NCBI GenBank assembly: GCA_940671915.1
Contig: CALNVZ010003434.1
Span: 3,132,719-3,196,718 of the forward strand
DNA: 64,000 nucleotides
Source: Paracentrotus lividus
Taxonomy: Eukaryota > Echinodermata > Echinoidea > Camarodonta > Echinidae
Direction of reading: 5' to 3'
Part shown: positions 49,489-62,117 of the stretch, piece by piece
How positions within the stretch are numbered: position 1 is the first letter of the stretch
Layout: every line of letters starts with the position of its first letter
The notes under the pieces: generated by a model
The model's input: the letters and a program-made list of their open reading frames with translations, nothing else
What the model was told of the DNA's origin: nothing
Database searches by the model: none
Made by a program: the position numbers and the translations under genes

Positions 49489-50796
49489 ATTCATAACTTT
49501 TGTCCCATTTCATGCAATAACAAGTGGAAAATGTAATATAAATGGGTCAAGCATTGTCATTATCATTATAATAGTTTATGTGGTTAATATGTTTTTAATT
49601 TGCATGTGCATAGCTTGATAAAGAAAAACAAAATGTTACAAGTTCATTGTGTTACAATTGCCCCGCACGTCTGTTACAATTGACCCCTCGTCACGGGCCA
49701 ATTGTCAACACTCGACCTCTTTTTTGAAATGCGTAATGGCTTCAAATGACTTGTTTTACTTAACCCAAACCTATTCATATGTACAGCTAAGATATGCATA
49801 TTTCATTTTTATTTAGTTTTAAGCAAGTATTTAGCTTCAATAAAGCTGATAGCGTCAAATTTGGAAAAAACTGTTACAATTGCCCCAGCGTTCTCCCCTA
49901 CCCCTAACCATGCTAAACGGCGGAACGCGACCGATGACAACTGCATGCAGATTATTACTTTAGCGCCACAAAAAACTCGCCTAAGAAAAACTTCCTGTCG
50001 TTTAAAATGGAATTGTTAGGTTCGATTCCGTTCGAGGAAATTAGTCCTGGACATGAAATAGATAATTGAACTTATCATAGCTTGTTCGTAGGTAGATGCT
50101 TCAGACCAGATTGGGGAAAAAGACATCTTTGGCAAGGCCTATAACACCATTGTGCTAAAGTTGTAATCAGAATTCTTTATTTTCACATAGATTGATGTTC
50201 CTAACGTTATTGATATTAAATAGTGATTCTTGCTCACATCTTGCGGAAGACGCCGTCCACATTCGATATGCATGTGATATGCAGGAAATATTGGACCCAT
50301 CGAGTAAAGATTCGTTTGTGCTGATAATGGTTCAAAGTTGACAGGACTTTTTTTTAACCAATCGAGATGATATGTACCATATTTGGGAAAGCTGAGAATT
50401 CAAGCTTTTAAAAACTGCTTGATCATTAAGGCTGTAATATAATTATGCGTAATCGAGGAAGATGATTATGCAGCGTATGACTATTTGAGAGCAAAAATTG
50501 CCCATATTGTAACAGGAATTTGATCTTACTAGGATTTTCGAATTGACACAAGTGACAGGAACTTTTTTTTTCCCCTTTGCAATAAGTTATTCCTATTTTG
50601 AAAAATTCGGACTCTTAGCTTACTTATTCCAAAAGTTGATCATTTCTTTGAAAATATTAGTGCTCGCCATAATCAAGGAAAACAAAAGTGAAAAACTGTG
50701 CAAAATACAAAGAGTCTATGGCTGCGTCGCTTTGCGTTAGAGTGATAGGCGCCCTCTTCCCCTGTAAGTTTTACAACTAAGAATGATATTGGTCTT

Positions 50797-50967
50797 ATAT
50801 CGTCTGGTTGGGAGCCATAAGGCGTTATATGCATCTTATAAATGTTCCGTTGAGAGCCATAAGGCTCTATTACTGTACAAAGTCAATGGAATAGCCGCCC
50901 TTTTCTGGCTCCAAACGGAACATCCTTATCTGCAATAGCGCCCATTCTGGCTCCAAGCGACGATATG
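50797..50967. repeat. Inverted repeat with GAGCCATAAGG arms, copy A
   Basis: GGGAGCCATAAGGCG and GAGAGCCATAAGGC on the left mirror CCATTCTGGCTCC-type sequence on the right. See 61949-62117. Confidence 0.75.
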
Positions 50968-51596
50968 TAGAAAAAGCTCATTCCTCAACTATCATTATGA
51001 TACAAAAAAAAAAAAAAAAAAATCCCGAAAATAAGGCATGCTTCAGTAACATTAGCCAATTTTGTAAAGGACACACAAATTAAGCCTGCGCAGGAATTTG
51101 CTTTTCATTTATCCTAGGTTATGGACCGCCATAAAGAATAAAAATTAATGGATGGGACATAAATCAGTTAACAGAGTTCAAAGATAAAATAAAAAAAAAT
51201 CAGAACCAACAACCAATATTATGCAAAAATGTAATTGTTTCACAATTTTGTTTCATATCATGATTTTTGCTTTGACTTTCAGTTTATTTTGCTTTGTTGT
51301 TTGTATAGCCGATTATTCCATTTTTGAATTTTGACTCCTTTATGGCGTTTCCATAGCCAGGTGATAAATGATAGCGAATTCCTGAGCAGGGATAATTTTT
51401 TCGTGTCATTTACAAAAGGGGCATAGCCTCACGCAAGCATGCGTTATTTTTGGATTTTTTTTGGTGTCAATAATGGTAGCTGAGGATATGAGCTTTTTCT
51501 TATAATTATATAAACTGTTCCTCCAACAACCATATATCTTTTATTTTGGTAGCTATTTAAAAAAGTGTATAGTTCTTTTTTTGGGACGCATTTTAA

Positions 51597-52024
51597 CAGT
51601 GCGTTCCAGAAAAAAAGTAAACCAAACTTTTGAGAGCGCCCGTATTAACATCGTATAGTATACAACATAACATTATTTTTTATTTCGTCGTAAAAGAGTA
51701 AACTCATATTTCCAATTTAGCGATACTAAAGTTAAACCTGTGCCCGGCATGGATGACTGCAGCAGGATGACCTTCTCAAAAACCTCTATTCAAAAAGAGC
51801 TTGAACCAACATGGACCCAAGTTTTTGCAGAGGCAAAAAAGATTATTGCTCATTAAAGGCCCAAGTGGGTTCAGTCATCTGTCAAGGCACAGTTTTAAAT
51901 TTGCTTGTACTCCATAGAAGATGTGTTATCTTACTATTACTATAAAAGTGAATGTAAACATAAATTATACAATTTTAATATGAGGCTCTCAAAGTTGCGG
52001 TTAAATTATTTTCTGGACGCAGTG
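51597..52024. mobile_element. Second mariner-like MITE, copy A
   Basis: Starts CAGTGCGTTCCAGAAAAAAA and ends in the inverse (TTTTCTGGACGCAGTG) followed by TA. About 428 bp, non-coding. The cleaner copy is at 62732-63147. Confidence 0.75.
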
Positions 52025-53042
52025 TAGAAACAATCCTCAACATTGCACCCCAGTCCCAACTATACTGCGCAGACGGATTTTAGGCTGATCTAAAATCAAG
52101 TATTGCCCCTCAATGGGAATATGTATTGACGATTTCAGGTCGATTCATTTAGCTGTAACATTGACTATCACCATTCATAAAGTTTTGCGATGGTTATTAT
52201 TTTCCATAACGGGCATTCGGATAAGAAAAAATCAGTGTTCCCAAAAATGTATGCTTGTGTCATTCATCACACTTTTTTCTTACCAAGTACTTTTTTAAAT
52301 AGTGTCATCGTTGTGTGGAAAATTTCACTGTATGCATATTTAATCCCGATAAATTTCTTCATCGAAAATGAATATCACAGTATATGGTGCAGGAAAACAT
52401 ATTTAGAATTATCGATAGTCATTATTTATAATATCATATATTCACAAATATATATCACCGATATTTTACTCATCTCCATGTCTTGACTATATCACGTCTG
52501 TCATCCATTTGATTATTATCCGTATATTTTTCAAGAATGGCCGTACGTCAAGAAAAATAAACAACAAACAAATTTGTGTTGGAGATTAAAAATGAAACCC
52601 ACTCCCCAAAAAAATAAAAATATCGCAACACGATTCTATCCATTTTCGTCGCGCAGATTTTTACTACCTCATGGTAAAAATCCACATCATCTGATGTGGC
52701 GGTTAGCCCCCCCCCCCCTTCCGACATAAATCTGAAGGGACATTTTCTTTTTGGGCCGTCTGACTCTCTCTCTGTGTTCTTGCACCCCATTAGATATTGT
52801 AATTACGTTTAATAGTCAAGCCCGTACAATTCAGAATAAGAAATAAAAAAAAAGAGAAAACAAAAAAAAGATAAAAAATATAGTGGAATGAACTGCTTCT
52901 AATTATACCTACTTTTATCTCTCTCCCTCTCTCTTTAAATTGCGTTACCACCGATATCAGAAACATCTTCAGTAACGTTTGAGAGTTACAGATCAGAAAT
53001 ATATGTGAAGACATATCATTACCCTAGTTCCCACTGCAATCT

Positions 53043-53279
53043 TATGCTGCAGTCACACAGACACTTACGTTTAGTTACGTTTTTGTTGTTTTATCCCTAT
53101 TTTATCTTCCATTCTCTCATTTCTTATGGATTTCTTTGTTTTTTTGGATGAACTAAATTATCACTATTCCCACTGCTTACTATGACGGGAAGGCATCCGT
53201 GGGGATCCGCAGAAAACAAAATGATTTTTGGACGCAAACGGACGTAACTCAACGTAAGTGCCTGCGTGACTATAGCATT
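53043..53279. mobile_element. TIR MITE, copy 3 of three
   Basis: The ends TATGCTGCAGTCACACAGAC and TGCCTGCGTGACTATAGCAT are inverted repeats. The interior GGGAAGGCATCCGTGGGGAT is shared with 38859-39100. Confidence 0.8.
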
Positions 53280-55888
53280 TGGCTAATATTTGAGTCAAGC
53301 ACCCCAACCCCCACTACTAGCTACCACCGCCTAAATAACGAAAATGTGAACTTGAAAATGGGTTGGGGACTGATGACACAATGAATTATCGAATGAGGCT
53401 AATGGGCATGGCACAACGTTATGACATCAATGTGTCACGGGGTCGAGTGTTAAGTGGGGGGGGGGGGGGGGGGTGAAGTAACATCTTAACCTACCCAACG
53501 CTTAATAAAGACAAACAGATCGTAATCACATGGCTGAAGGTAACACGATTGTATCTATTTTTATTCGTAAAACTATAAGTAAACGTAATTTTCGAATAGT
53601 CTATGATACTATTAAAAAAACAACAACAAACAAACAAACAAAGAGCCGAAAAATAAGTACAAAGAGTTATTATAGTGGATTCATAAAGGCGTTAAAAATT
53701 TCGGCCCTCGGCAAATCAATTAGGTCATCACATATCAACCACAGGGGTAGCGTCACGTGGTGTCGGTCGTGTCAATTTCTTGCGCCTTTCTTTCCCCTCT
53801 TTTTTTTGGCTGGGGGGAGGGGGGGGTCCGTCGGCCCCTGGGATTCGCTCTGAATAACTGCCATACTACTAGCTACCATTTTACCATCTGATCGCTACAT
53901 TTCAAATTGTGACCGGTTCGGCAGCTGACGATTTTCGCATAATATATTATAAGGTATTTGCGTTTCTCGCCCAAGAAATTTTTAAAAATAAAAGCATTAA
54001 ATCTACAAAAAAAAAAAAAAAAAAAAAAAAATAATAATACTATATAAATATATATATAACATGTTATATTTTAAGAATCATGTACATTGAAAATTATTTG
54101 TTAAAAACAAAAAATATTGGAAAATGTACATATAAAATTCTGAAGACTTTACAATACTGCATATATCTTAATTAAACAAAGTAATGTAACATCTTAAGTA
54201 AATCTAAAGGAAGCTCTCTGCTAAAATTATGATTAATTGATTAATAGTGAATAAACATGCTTACTTACATTTCTCAATTAAATAGTTATCACAACTGTTA
54301 ATAATTTTGATTCTGGAAAACACTTCAGACTAAAAAAAAAAAAAAAAAAAGAGAGAGAAAGAAAGAAAAAATGGGGAAGCGACATGGAAAAGTGCAAGCG
54401 AAAACCATAAGTAAATTTTATGATCGCGACACGTTCTCATATCAACGCTTCATGAGGTAATTTAGGAGCCGTATAACATTTTGGAAATGTCGTATTTCAC
54501 ATAAATGTTATTCCATGACGAATTCAAACGTAGGGAAACATTCCATGTCAAAATATACCAACATCGCCCCTTGCCATATTTCATGGGACGTGTCGCCAAC
54601 CATTTTACAACTCGCTGGTGCCGAAAAAAATAATGTCTCGGAAGTTAAGGCGATTAATACATTTGTTTATTTCGAGCAGACGTTTTTGAAGTTTATCGCT
54701 GTAATTTAGATGTGAAGACGTGTGAACTGAGTAGCCACAATAAATAGTATTTTTCCCATTCCCCCACCTTTTCACAAATGTAAAAGTGTATAGTGAGGTA
54801 GAAGACTTCAGCAATAATATTGTAGAGTAAATCACAAGGAGGCACACTGCTATTTTAAATCATGCAGGAAACAAGGTTTAAATCTTTCCGACCTTAAACT
54901 CTGACCTGCAGTGAAGAATGATTCTATAAAATTATTTTTGACAAAGAAACATTGTGTTATTTCAATAAATGAAAACATGTCAAACAATAAACGAGGGGAA
55001 CAAATTAAAGAATTACCGATTTTCAAACGAAAGATAATTTATAAAGATTTAGTATGATAATACGTGGTAGAGAACGGCGTGATAAATTGATTCATAACGG
55101 TTGAAATTATGAGCACGAATGATAATGTAGAATGAAAAGCGAAATTAATGAAAAGCATTAAAATGCTCTTCTAGAAAGAAGAGTAGGATTGGGAAAAAGA
55201 TAAATATGATAATGAAACGAAATATGATTCGATCCACAAAATAGGCTGTCACAAGGATATACACCAAATGGACCTCTGGTATAATCAAATAAAACTCAAG
55301 AAGAACGATAATACTTTACTTATAAAAAAACAAACACCAAAATAGCACGAGGTATTTAAAAAAAAATGAAAAAAAGAAGTGTTCGAATGGCAACTGGAAC
55401 CAAGTACAGACCGGGAAAAAGGAAAATAGAATGATCGCAAAATAACGATGCATGAAAATGAAAATAGAGAGCTGTTATATTGTTCTATAATAATAATGTC
55501 TCGTTGAAATATTGACCATGATACCCGAGCTGAGGTGAACAAAAATAGGCTAAACACCGAAAAATGAATAGTCAGCTGAAAGATTGGAGTAGAAAGTAGG
55601 TCACGGGGTCAACTTCTTAGGAGGAGGTGATCCCATTTGGAGCAAAGGAAATGTTTAACAAGAGAGATTACAAAATATGCTACAAATAGTTCCACTTGAT
55701 AATATTTCAAATGGTATGTGCAAGTGTCCTTGTATTATTAAACGTAGGCCCATATCTATATTAGTATTTCATATGTTGATATAGAAATTAAGTTTATTTA
55801 AAACTGCTTAAACTTAAAAGCTCGAGCCCATTTGAATAGAAAAAAAGAAAATCGTACCAGAAATGTGTAGAACAGATTTTAACAGAAC

Positions 55889-55934
55889 GATATAATATAT
55901 ATATATATATATATAGCCTATATTTTTTTGAATT

Positions 55935-55981
<47 letters not shown>
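55889..55981. repeat. Paired (TA)n runs, copy B
   Basis: Two TA runs around a T-rich spacer; counterpart of 44183-44270. Confidence 0.9.
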
Positions 55982-55986
<5 letters not shown>

Positions 55987-57357
55987 TAAAAATTCAAAGT
56001 TATTCTTTTCCGAGAAGAAAGGAAATTCCCCATAATATAAAATAATTCTTTTCTAAATTGGATATAATATGATTTCCTTTTTCTTTCAACGAGAACTAGA
56101 AGGGTTAATAACTTTCTGCAAAACTAAAGATAAAATTCGCATTCCATAAATTAAGAAGTTTAAGACTGGACAGAACTGACTTTATATAAAAAAAACCAAC
56201 ATACTCCTCATCTACGAAATAAAGCAATTTTTGTATACTAATGCATTCTGGCCAGAGAGGTGTTAAAAATATCTTTATTTTATGGCAATTGTCATGATTG
56301 TGTAATGCTGATTAGTGAAACAGGTGTTGAGAATGCATAATACTATTAATAGCTTGTATTTTTGAAATGTCCAATGTTTTTTTTCGAAGGTCAAATATAA
56401 ATGATAAGATAAGTTAATGATGCTTATATAAATGTCAACATATGACATTTTTTGAACACACAAAGGAAACTAAATCGATGTATAAAAACTATAATTACTA
56501 GTATCAGAAATTAAAATAGGAAAGACGAGAGGAGAATGAAATATTAGTGGAAATTTCAGTTCTGTGCAAAAGGAAACATGTATTCTTTTATTTGCGTAAA
56601 ATACGTATGTTTAATGTGTAATATTCTACAAGTGAAAATAGAATGAAAATCTGAATACCATATGCTTTAGATTATTCATACATGTACATATAAAGGTTAA
56701 AAGAGAAGGACAAAAAAAAACAAAAAAAACCCCCAAAACAGAAAACAAACAAACCGAAAAAAAAAACAACAACACAAAGAAACAAAACGGAGAGTTAACT
56801 TCCTTTTGGCACTCATTAGACGTAAGAGAGGACGAAGCAAAAGAGAGTTAAAATGTGTAGAATTGGACCTGACATTTCATCTAATGGGTACGCGGATCGA
56901 CGATTGCCCCAGGGGTGACCAGCGTTGCGCACACGGGTCCTCTGCGGTCGTGTTACAGGTAGGGTGCCTCCATATCACGGGCCAGCGTGAACAATAACAA
57001 ATGTGGAACAGTGGTGGTCGCACGTCTCTTATACCAAGGCATCGCTTATACAGTGCGTCCCAAAAAGAACTATACACTTTTGAAATGGCTACCAAATAAA
57101 AAATATAAGATTCCTGGGGAAACATATCAATTCTACTCCACGTGAAATGTAAATCTAACGTATGACATTAAATCTTAACATAAAGACGAGTCCATTATTT
57201 GAGGAGGGGAAACGCAACATTACATTCATGAGTTATGGAAATGCACGCAGCTGAAAAACAAAACCCGCGCTAAAGGGGGTATCTCACTGAGTTGCGAACG
57301 TTTGCGAACAGGGCGAATTTAGAGATTTTCGTATACATAGAATGCCTAATCCACCTC

Positions 57358-57840
57358 NNNNNNNNNNNNNNNNNNNNNNNNNNNNNNNNNNNNNNNNNNN
57401 NNNNNNNNNNNNNNNNNNNNNNNNNNNNNNNNNNNNNNNNNNNNNNNNNNNNNNNNNNNNNNNNNNNNNNNNNNNNNNNNNNNNNNNNNNNNNNNNNNNN
57501 NNNNNNNNNNNNNNNNNNNNNNNNNNNNNNNNNNNNNNNNNNNNNNNNNNNNNNNNNNNNNNNNNNNNNNNNNNNNNNNNNNNNNNNNNNNNNNNNNNNN
57601 NNNNNNNNNNNNNNNNNNNNNNNNNNNNNNNNNNNNNNNNNNNNNNNNNNNNNNNNNNNNNNNNNNNNNNNNNNNNNNNNNNNNNNNNNNNNNNNNNNNN
57701 NNNNNNNNNNNNNNNNNNNNNNNNNNNNNNNNNNNNNNNNNNNNNNNNNNNNNNNNNNNNNNNNNNNNNNNNNNNNNNNNNNNNNNNNNNNNNNNNNNNN
57801 NNNNNNNNNNNNNNNNNNNNNNNNNNNNNNNNNNNNNNNN
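57358..57840. other. Assembly gap of 483 N
   Basis: Undetermined bases. The counterpart in copy A (about 45710-46560) is about 850 bp, so the gap size is not reliable. Open frames drawn across it are meaningless. Confidence 0.98.
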
Positions 57841-57975
57841 TTCAGCCCCCACTTCAGTTCTCAGCACACGTGTACAAAATTGCAGAAATGACCATGCATT
57901 TGTCATTTCTAGTCTCCTCAGCCCCCCCCCCTTCGGCTCAGCTAATCTACTTTCAAAAACGCTCCACGGCCCCTG
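57841..57975 (-). mobile_element. CAGGG-ended MITE, truncated by the gap
   Basis: Read on the minus strand it starts CAGGGGCCGTGGAGCGTTTT and follows the element at 58847-59017 (shared CATGGTCATTTCTG-like and TTTTGTACACG sequence). Its other end falls in the N gap. The orientation is opposite to the 58847 copy. Confidence 0.7.
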
Positions 57976-58272
57976 CTTTGTGATTGCATAAAAAAAGCAG
58001 TACAAAAGAAAACATGCCAATACCATACAATATAACCCACCTGTACTTGCCTAACAAGGCAGTAGGCCTACAAAAGAAAACTTGCCATGATCATTCAGTA
58101 CAACCCCTTTGTGCTTGCCTAACAAGGCAGTACAAAAGAAAACATGCCATGTTGATACAGTTAGATAACCCTATTGAGCTTGCCTAACTAAGCAGCACAA
58201 AAGAAAATATGCAATTCTTATACAACGAGATAACCCCTTTATGCTTGTCTAACAAAGCAGCACAAAAGAACG
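57976..58272 (+). repeat. 65-68-bp tandem repeat, copy B
   Basis: The motif CTTGCCTAAC recurs at 58046, 58114, 58179 and (as CTTGTCTAAC) 58244, each followed by a GGCAG or AGCAG and ACAAAAGAA box. A partial unit precedes them. It begins immediately after the truncated MITE. Confidence 0.85.
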
Positions 58273-58846
58273 TTGGTAGATTCTGTATATATATAACACT
58301 CTGTAAATTCGCCTGGGTTCGCAACCAGTGAGATAGGGGAGACCGGCGGACAAGATGCTTTAACACGTTTTCTGGAGTCGGCATCCCCCCTTATTCTAAC
58401 AGGAGGACTCGCTCATTTCCTAGCAGAAACACTTCTATAAACTTAAAATTTGTAGAGAACATGCGCATTTAATCGCTCCACATGCTGTATGAGTGTTAGC
58501 AGATTTAACGCGTTCGTGGAACTTTTTTACAGCGGAAAAACCGTTTTTTGAGCATAAAAGTAATATTTCACATTACCATTGTTTTCTTCTGGACAAATAT
58601 GTGGATGAGCTACGGCTGTCATTTTTGTATATTTAGAAATTATGTTCTTAGGCCATATTTTGCTAAAGTTTTCAACGACGAATACACGAAGCTAAGATAG
58701 AACAAAATCTCTCCAAATATGGTCACCTCTGCCAGGGCAATTGTAACAAGCTGTTACAATTGCCCCTGTTTCGTTAAAGTAACTCCCGTAGGAACTCGGT
58801 AAAGCAGATTTCCGCTGAATCAACACCAAGCTATTAAATAACCAAT

Positions 58847-59017
58847 CAGGGGCCGCGGAGCGTTTTTGGAAGTGAGGGGCTGAGCGGCAAGAGGGAGGGG
58901 AAGTGGGGAGGAGGGGGGCGGGGCTGAACAGACTAAAAATCACAATTAAATGTATGGTCATTTTTCCGTTTTTGTACACGTTCGCTGACGAAGCCCTCCC
59001 AGGCTCCGTGGCCCCTG
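58847..59017 (+). mobile_element. Short CAGGG-ended MITE (171 bp)
   Basis: Starts CAGGGGCCGCGGAGCGTTTT and ends in the inverse GGCTCCGTGGCCCCTG. Flanking pentamers CCAAT (58842-58846) and CAAAT (59018-59022) are a near match to a 5-bp duplication. The first ~37 bases (then GAAGTGAGGGGC) align with the ends of the 2.2-2.5-kb satellite-carrying elements, so it is probably a minimal member of that family. Confidence 0.75.
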
Positions 59018-59103
59018 CAAATTACATAAAAAACATTACAATTGTCCCGGAATTTGTTGCTTCCTGTAAACATAATTAAAACATAATCAGAAACCTCTGA
59101 ACC

Positions 59104-59286
59104 ATGGAGCTAGAAACGTACCGAGACGTTCGGAGACGTCTCCTAAATCTCGGAGATGGATTTTTTTCATAATTTGTGGCGGAGACGTCTCGGAGACGTC
59201 TCCGCGATATTGGAGACGTTTTTAATACATTCTGCCGTCGCGAAAACAAAATTTCTATTCTATCGCGGAGACGTCTCCGCAAAGTG
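59104..59286. repeat. GAGACGTCTC palindrome cluster, copy B
   Basis: Copies of the palindrome GGAGACGTCTCC or near versions occur at about 59120-59140, 59180-59220 and 59265-59280. Each contains GACGTC. The flanks (CTCTGAACCATGG and ATACCAGAG) are weakly inverted, so the block may be a MITE with repeated subterminal sites. Confidence 0.8.
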
Positions 59287-60626
59287 AGATACCAGAGCCT
59301 CAAGTTTTTATTCTTTGTTGTTGTTGTTGTTGTTTTTTTTAAAATTTATATTTTAACTTTTTTATGGAAAAAAAAAAAAAAAAGTAAAAAATATGAAGAG
59401 AGTGACATACGTATTTTAATGCCATGTATGTACGTTAGATATGCAATAATATGACTGATATTAAGGAAAAATAGCAAAGAAAAGCCTCGTTGATAAGCTC
59501 AAGTATCAGAACTTTATAACTTTGAATGTATTGTCGATTATTATGCTTTACAAAAACAAAAGGTAACCATACCTATAATCTCAGACATGAAAATTCAATA
59601 ACTTTGAACATATCTGTCTAATACGTTTTGTTAGAAATGCAATGAAATATTGATATTTTCCGAAAAAAAGTGCCTTTAGTTTGTTTATCATTTGTTTCAC
59701 TGTAATCAGAGCCTCAAGTTGTTATTCTTGTTTTTTTTAATAATTTATATCACTTACTATAGAGAACTTCAGAACTTCATAACTTTGAATGTATAATCAA
59801 TTATAGTTTCTTTTTTTACAAGGACCAAAGGTAACCTTATCTATATGAGCTCAAACATGAGGAATAAATAAACTGTGAACATATGATTTTATTTCATTTT
59901 ATTCGTCGAGTGTTCATGGTATATAACACATAAAAGAAACACTGACAGGATAGCCCATGAAAACCAAAAGGCGCTATTTACAATGGGGTCATATAAAATG
60001 GGAAAGAGAATAGGGGACCCCCCCCGATTTTTTTTTTTTTTAAATTAAAAAACGCACATATTAAAAGGGAGAAAGAAGAAAGAGGAAGGGAGAGAAAGGG
60101 AGAGGCGGGAGGAGGAGAGAGAGAGAGATGGGGGAGGGGAGGGCAGATAGGAAAGTAAAAAAGTAAAGAGAGGAGAGTGAATGAAGAAAAAAGAAAGATA
60201 GAAAGAAAGAAAGACAGAGAGAGAGCAGGGAGGAGGATGGAACAGCCCCTAAAAAATAAAAATATATTATGATACCTGAAAATAATGTCCAATACGTTTG
60301 TTAAAAGGGCAAAGACATATTTGATTTTGCCAGAAAGAAAAAAATGGCGTAAATTTTGAAGATTGATTTTACAAAAAAAAAGAAGAAAAAAAAAAAAAAA
60401 AAGCTGTAATTTTTACTTCTTCTCAGAAATGTATCACTTTATTTTGCAAGAATAGCGTTAAAAAGGTCAAAAAGTCAAAGTCAAAAGGCGTAAGCCTAAC
60501 ATAAAGTGTTATACAACAGTTGTCAGTTAAAAGATATATTGTGTAGGTACAAAGTAGATAAAGAACCAAAATATGAATTAATGAAGGTTGTATAATTCTA
60601 CAGTTAAAGGGTGAAACCACAACAAC

Positions 60627-60664
<38 letters not shown>

Positions 60665-61948
60665 CTTTTGTCCCATTTCATGCATATATAACAAGTGGAA
60701 AATGTAATATAAATGGGTCAAGCATTGTCATGTATCATTATAATTAGTTTATGTGGTTAATGATGTTTTAATTTGTCATGTGCATAGCTTTGATAAAGAA
60801 AAAACAAAATGTTACAAGTTCATGTGTTACAATTGCCCCGCCACGTCTGTTACAATTGCCCCTCGTCACGGGGCAATTGTAACACTCGACCTCTTGTTTT
60901 GAAATGGTAATGGCTTCAAAATGACTTGTTTTACTTAACCCAAACCTATTCATATGTCAAGCTAAGATATGCATATTTCATTTTATTTAGTTTTAAGCAA
61001 GTTTTAGCTTCAATAAAGCTGATAGGTCAAATTTGGAAAAAACTTGTTACAATTGCCCCAGGTCTCCCCTACCCCCTTAACCATTCATAACGGCGGGAAC
61101 GGACCGATTGACAACTGCATGCAATTATTACTTAGCGCCACAAAAACTCGCCTAAGAAAAACTTCCCTGTCGGTAAAATGGAATTGTTAGTCGATCCGTT
61201 CGAGGAAATTAGTCCTGGACATGAAATAGATAATTGAACTTTTATCATAGTTTTCGTAGGTAGATGCTTCAGACCAGATTGGGGAAAAAGACATTTTGGC
61301 AAGCCTATAACACCATTGTGCTAAAGTTGTAATCAGAATCTTTATTTCACATAGATTGATGTTCCTAACGATTATTGATATAAATAGTGATCTTGTCACA
61401 TCTTGCGAAGACGCCGCTCACATTCGATATGCATGTGATATGCGGAAATAATATTGACCATCGAGTAAAGATTCGTTTGTGATAATGTTCAAAGTGACAG
61501 GACTTTTTTTTAACCAATCGAGATGAATGTACCATATTTGGAAAGCTGAGAATTCAAGCTTTTAAAAACTGCTTGATCATTAAGGTTGTAATATAATTAT
61601 GCGTAATCGAGGAAGATGATTATGCAGCGTATGAGTATTTTGAGAGCAAAATTGGCCATATTGCAAGTACAGATAAGAATTTCGATCTTACTAGGATTTC
61701 GAATTGACACAAGTGACAGGACTTTTTTTTCCCCTTTGCAATAAGTTATTCCTATTTTTGAAAAATTCGGACTCTTAGCTTACTTATTCAAGTTGATCAT
61801 TTCTTTGAAAATATAGTTGCTCGCCATAATCAAGAAAACAAAGTGAAAAAACTGTGCAAAATACAAAGAGTCTATGGCTGCGTTCGCTTTGCGTAGAGTG
61901 ATAGCGCCCTCTTCCCCTTAAGTTTACAACTAGAATTGATATGGTTTT

Positions 61949-62117
61949 ATATCGTCTGTTGGGAGCCATAAGGGCGTTATTGCATCTTATAAATGTTCCG
62001 TTGAGAGCCATAAGGGCGCTATTACTGTACAAAGTCAATGGTAATAGCGCCCTTCTGGCTCCAAACGGAACATCCTTGATCTGCAATAGCGCCCTTCTGG
62101 CTCCAAGCCGACGATAT
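61949..62117. repeat. Inverted repeat with doubled GAGCCATAAGGGCG arms
   Basis: The left half holds two copies of GAGCCATAAGGGCG, the right half two copies of the inverse form CGCCCTTCTGGCTCC, and the outer ends are ATATCGTC and GACGATAT. The fold closes on a short loop (ACTGTACAAAGTCAATGG). It sits at the right edge of the insertion splitting the mariner-like element. Confidence 0.85.

Larger units (their letters stand above)
47490..49888. mobile_element. GGGGCAATTGTAACA-ended element, copy A
   Basis: GGGCAATTGTAACAAAG at the left and CTGTTACAATTGCCCCAG at the right form inverted ends about 2.4 kb apart, with further internal copies of the motif near 47505 and 49655-49710. See copy B at 58733-61062. 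Confidence 0.5.
45395..51590. mobile_element. Split mariner-like element, copy A
   Basis: The left end CAGTGCGTCCAAAAAGAAC (45395) matches the left end of the 668-bp element at 3701. The matching right arm and end (GTGTATAGTTC then GGGACGCA) lie at about 51565-51590. The internal palindrome of the family (GGCATGCTTCAGTAACATTA) lies at about 51035-51480. About 5 kb of other repeats sits inside the left arm. Confidence 0.65.
41023..52762 (+). repeat. Tandem ~11.4-kb block, copy A
   Basis: Starts TGTTCTTGCACCCC and ends GGGCCGTCTG. It matches 52774-63875 in order and orientation. Most differences are one-base insertions or deletions spread evenly, including in homopolymers. Only AT-rich repeats and nested transposons are recognised inside; no host gene. 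Its segment at about 45710-46560 corresponds to the N gap of copy B. It differs more strongly from copy B at about 46560-46780 and 47110-47160. Confidence 0.93.
58733..61062. mobile_element. GGGGCAATTGTAACA-ended element, copy B
   Basis: The left end CAGGGCAATTGTAACAAG and the inverse of the right end, CCTGGGGCAATTGTAACAAG (61043-61062), define a possible 2.3-kb TIR element. The same motif occurs internally at about 58753-58770 (inverted) and three more times in a cluster at 60827-60890. A CAGGG-ended MITE and the GAGACGTCTC cluster lie inside, plus poly-A runs and a GGGAGA-rich patch (60067-60240). No transposase frame. Superfamily unknown. Confidence 0.55.

Noticed and set aside
57292..58026. 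Frames of about 200 codons across the gap
   Set aside because: Most residues are unknown because of the 483 N.
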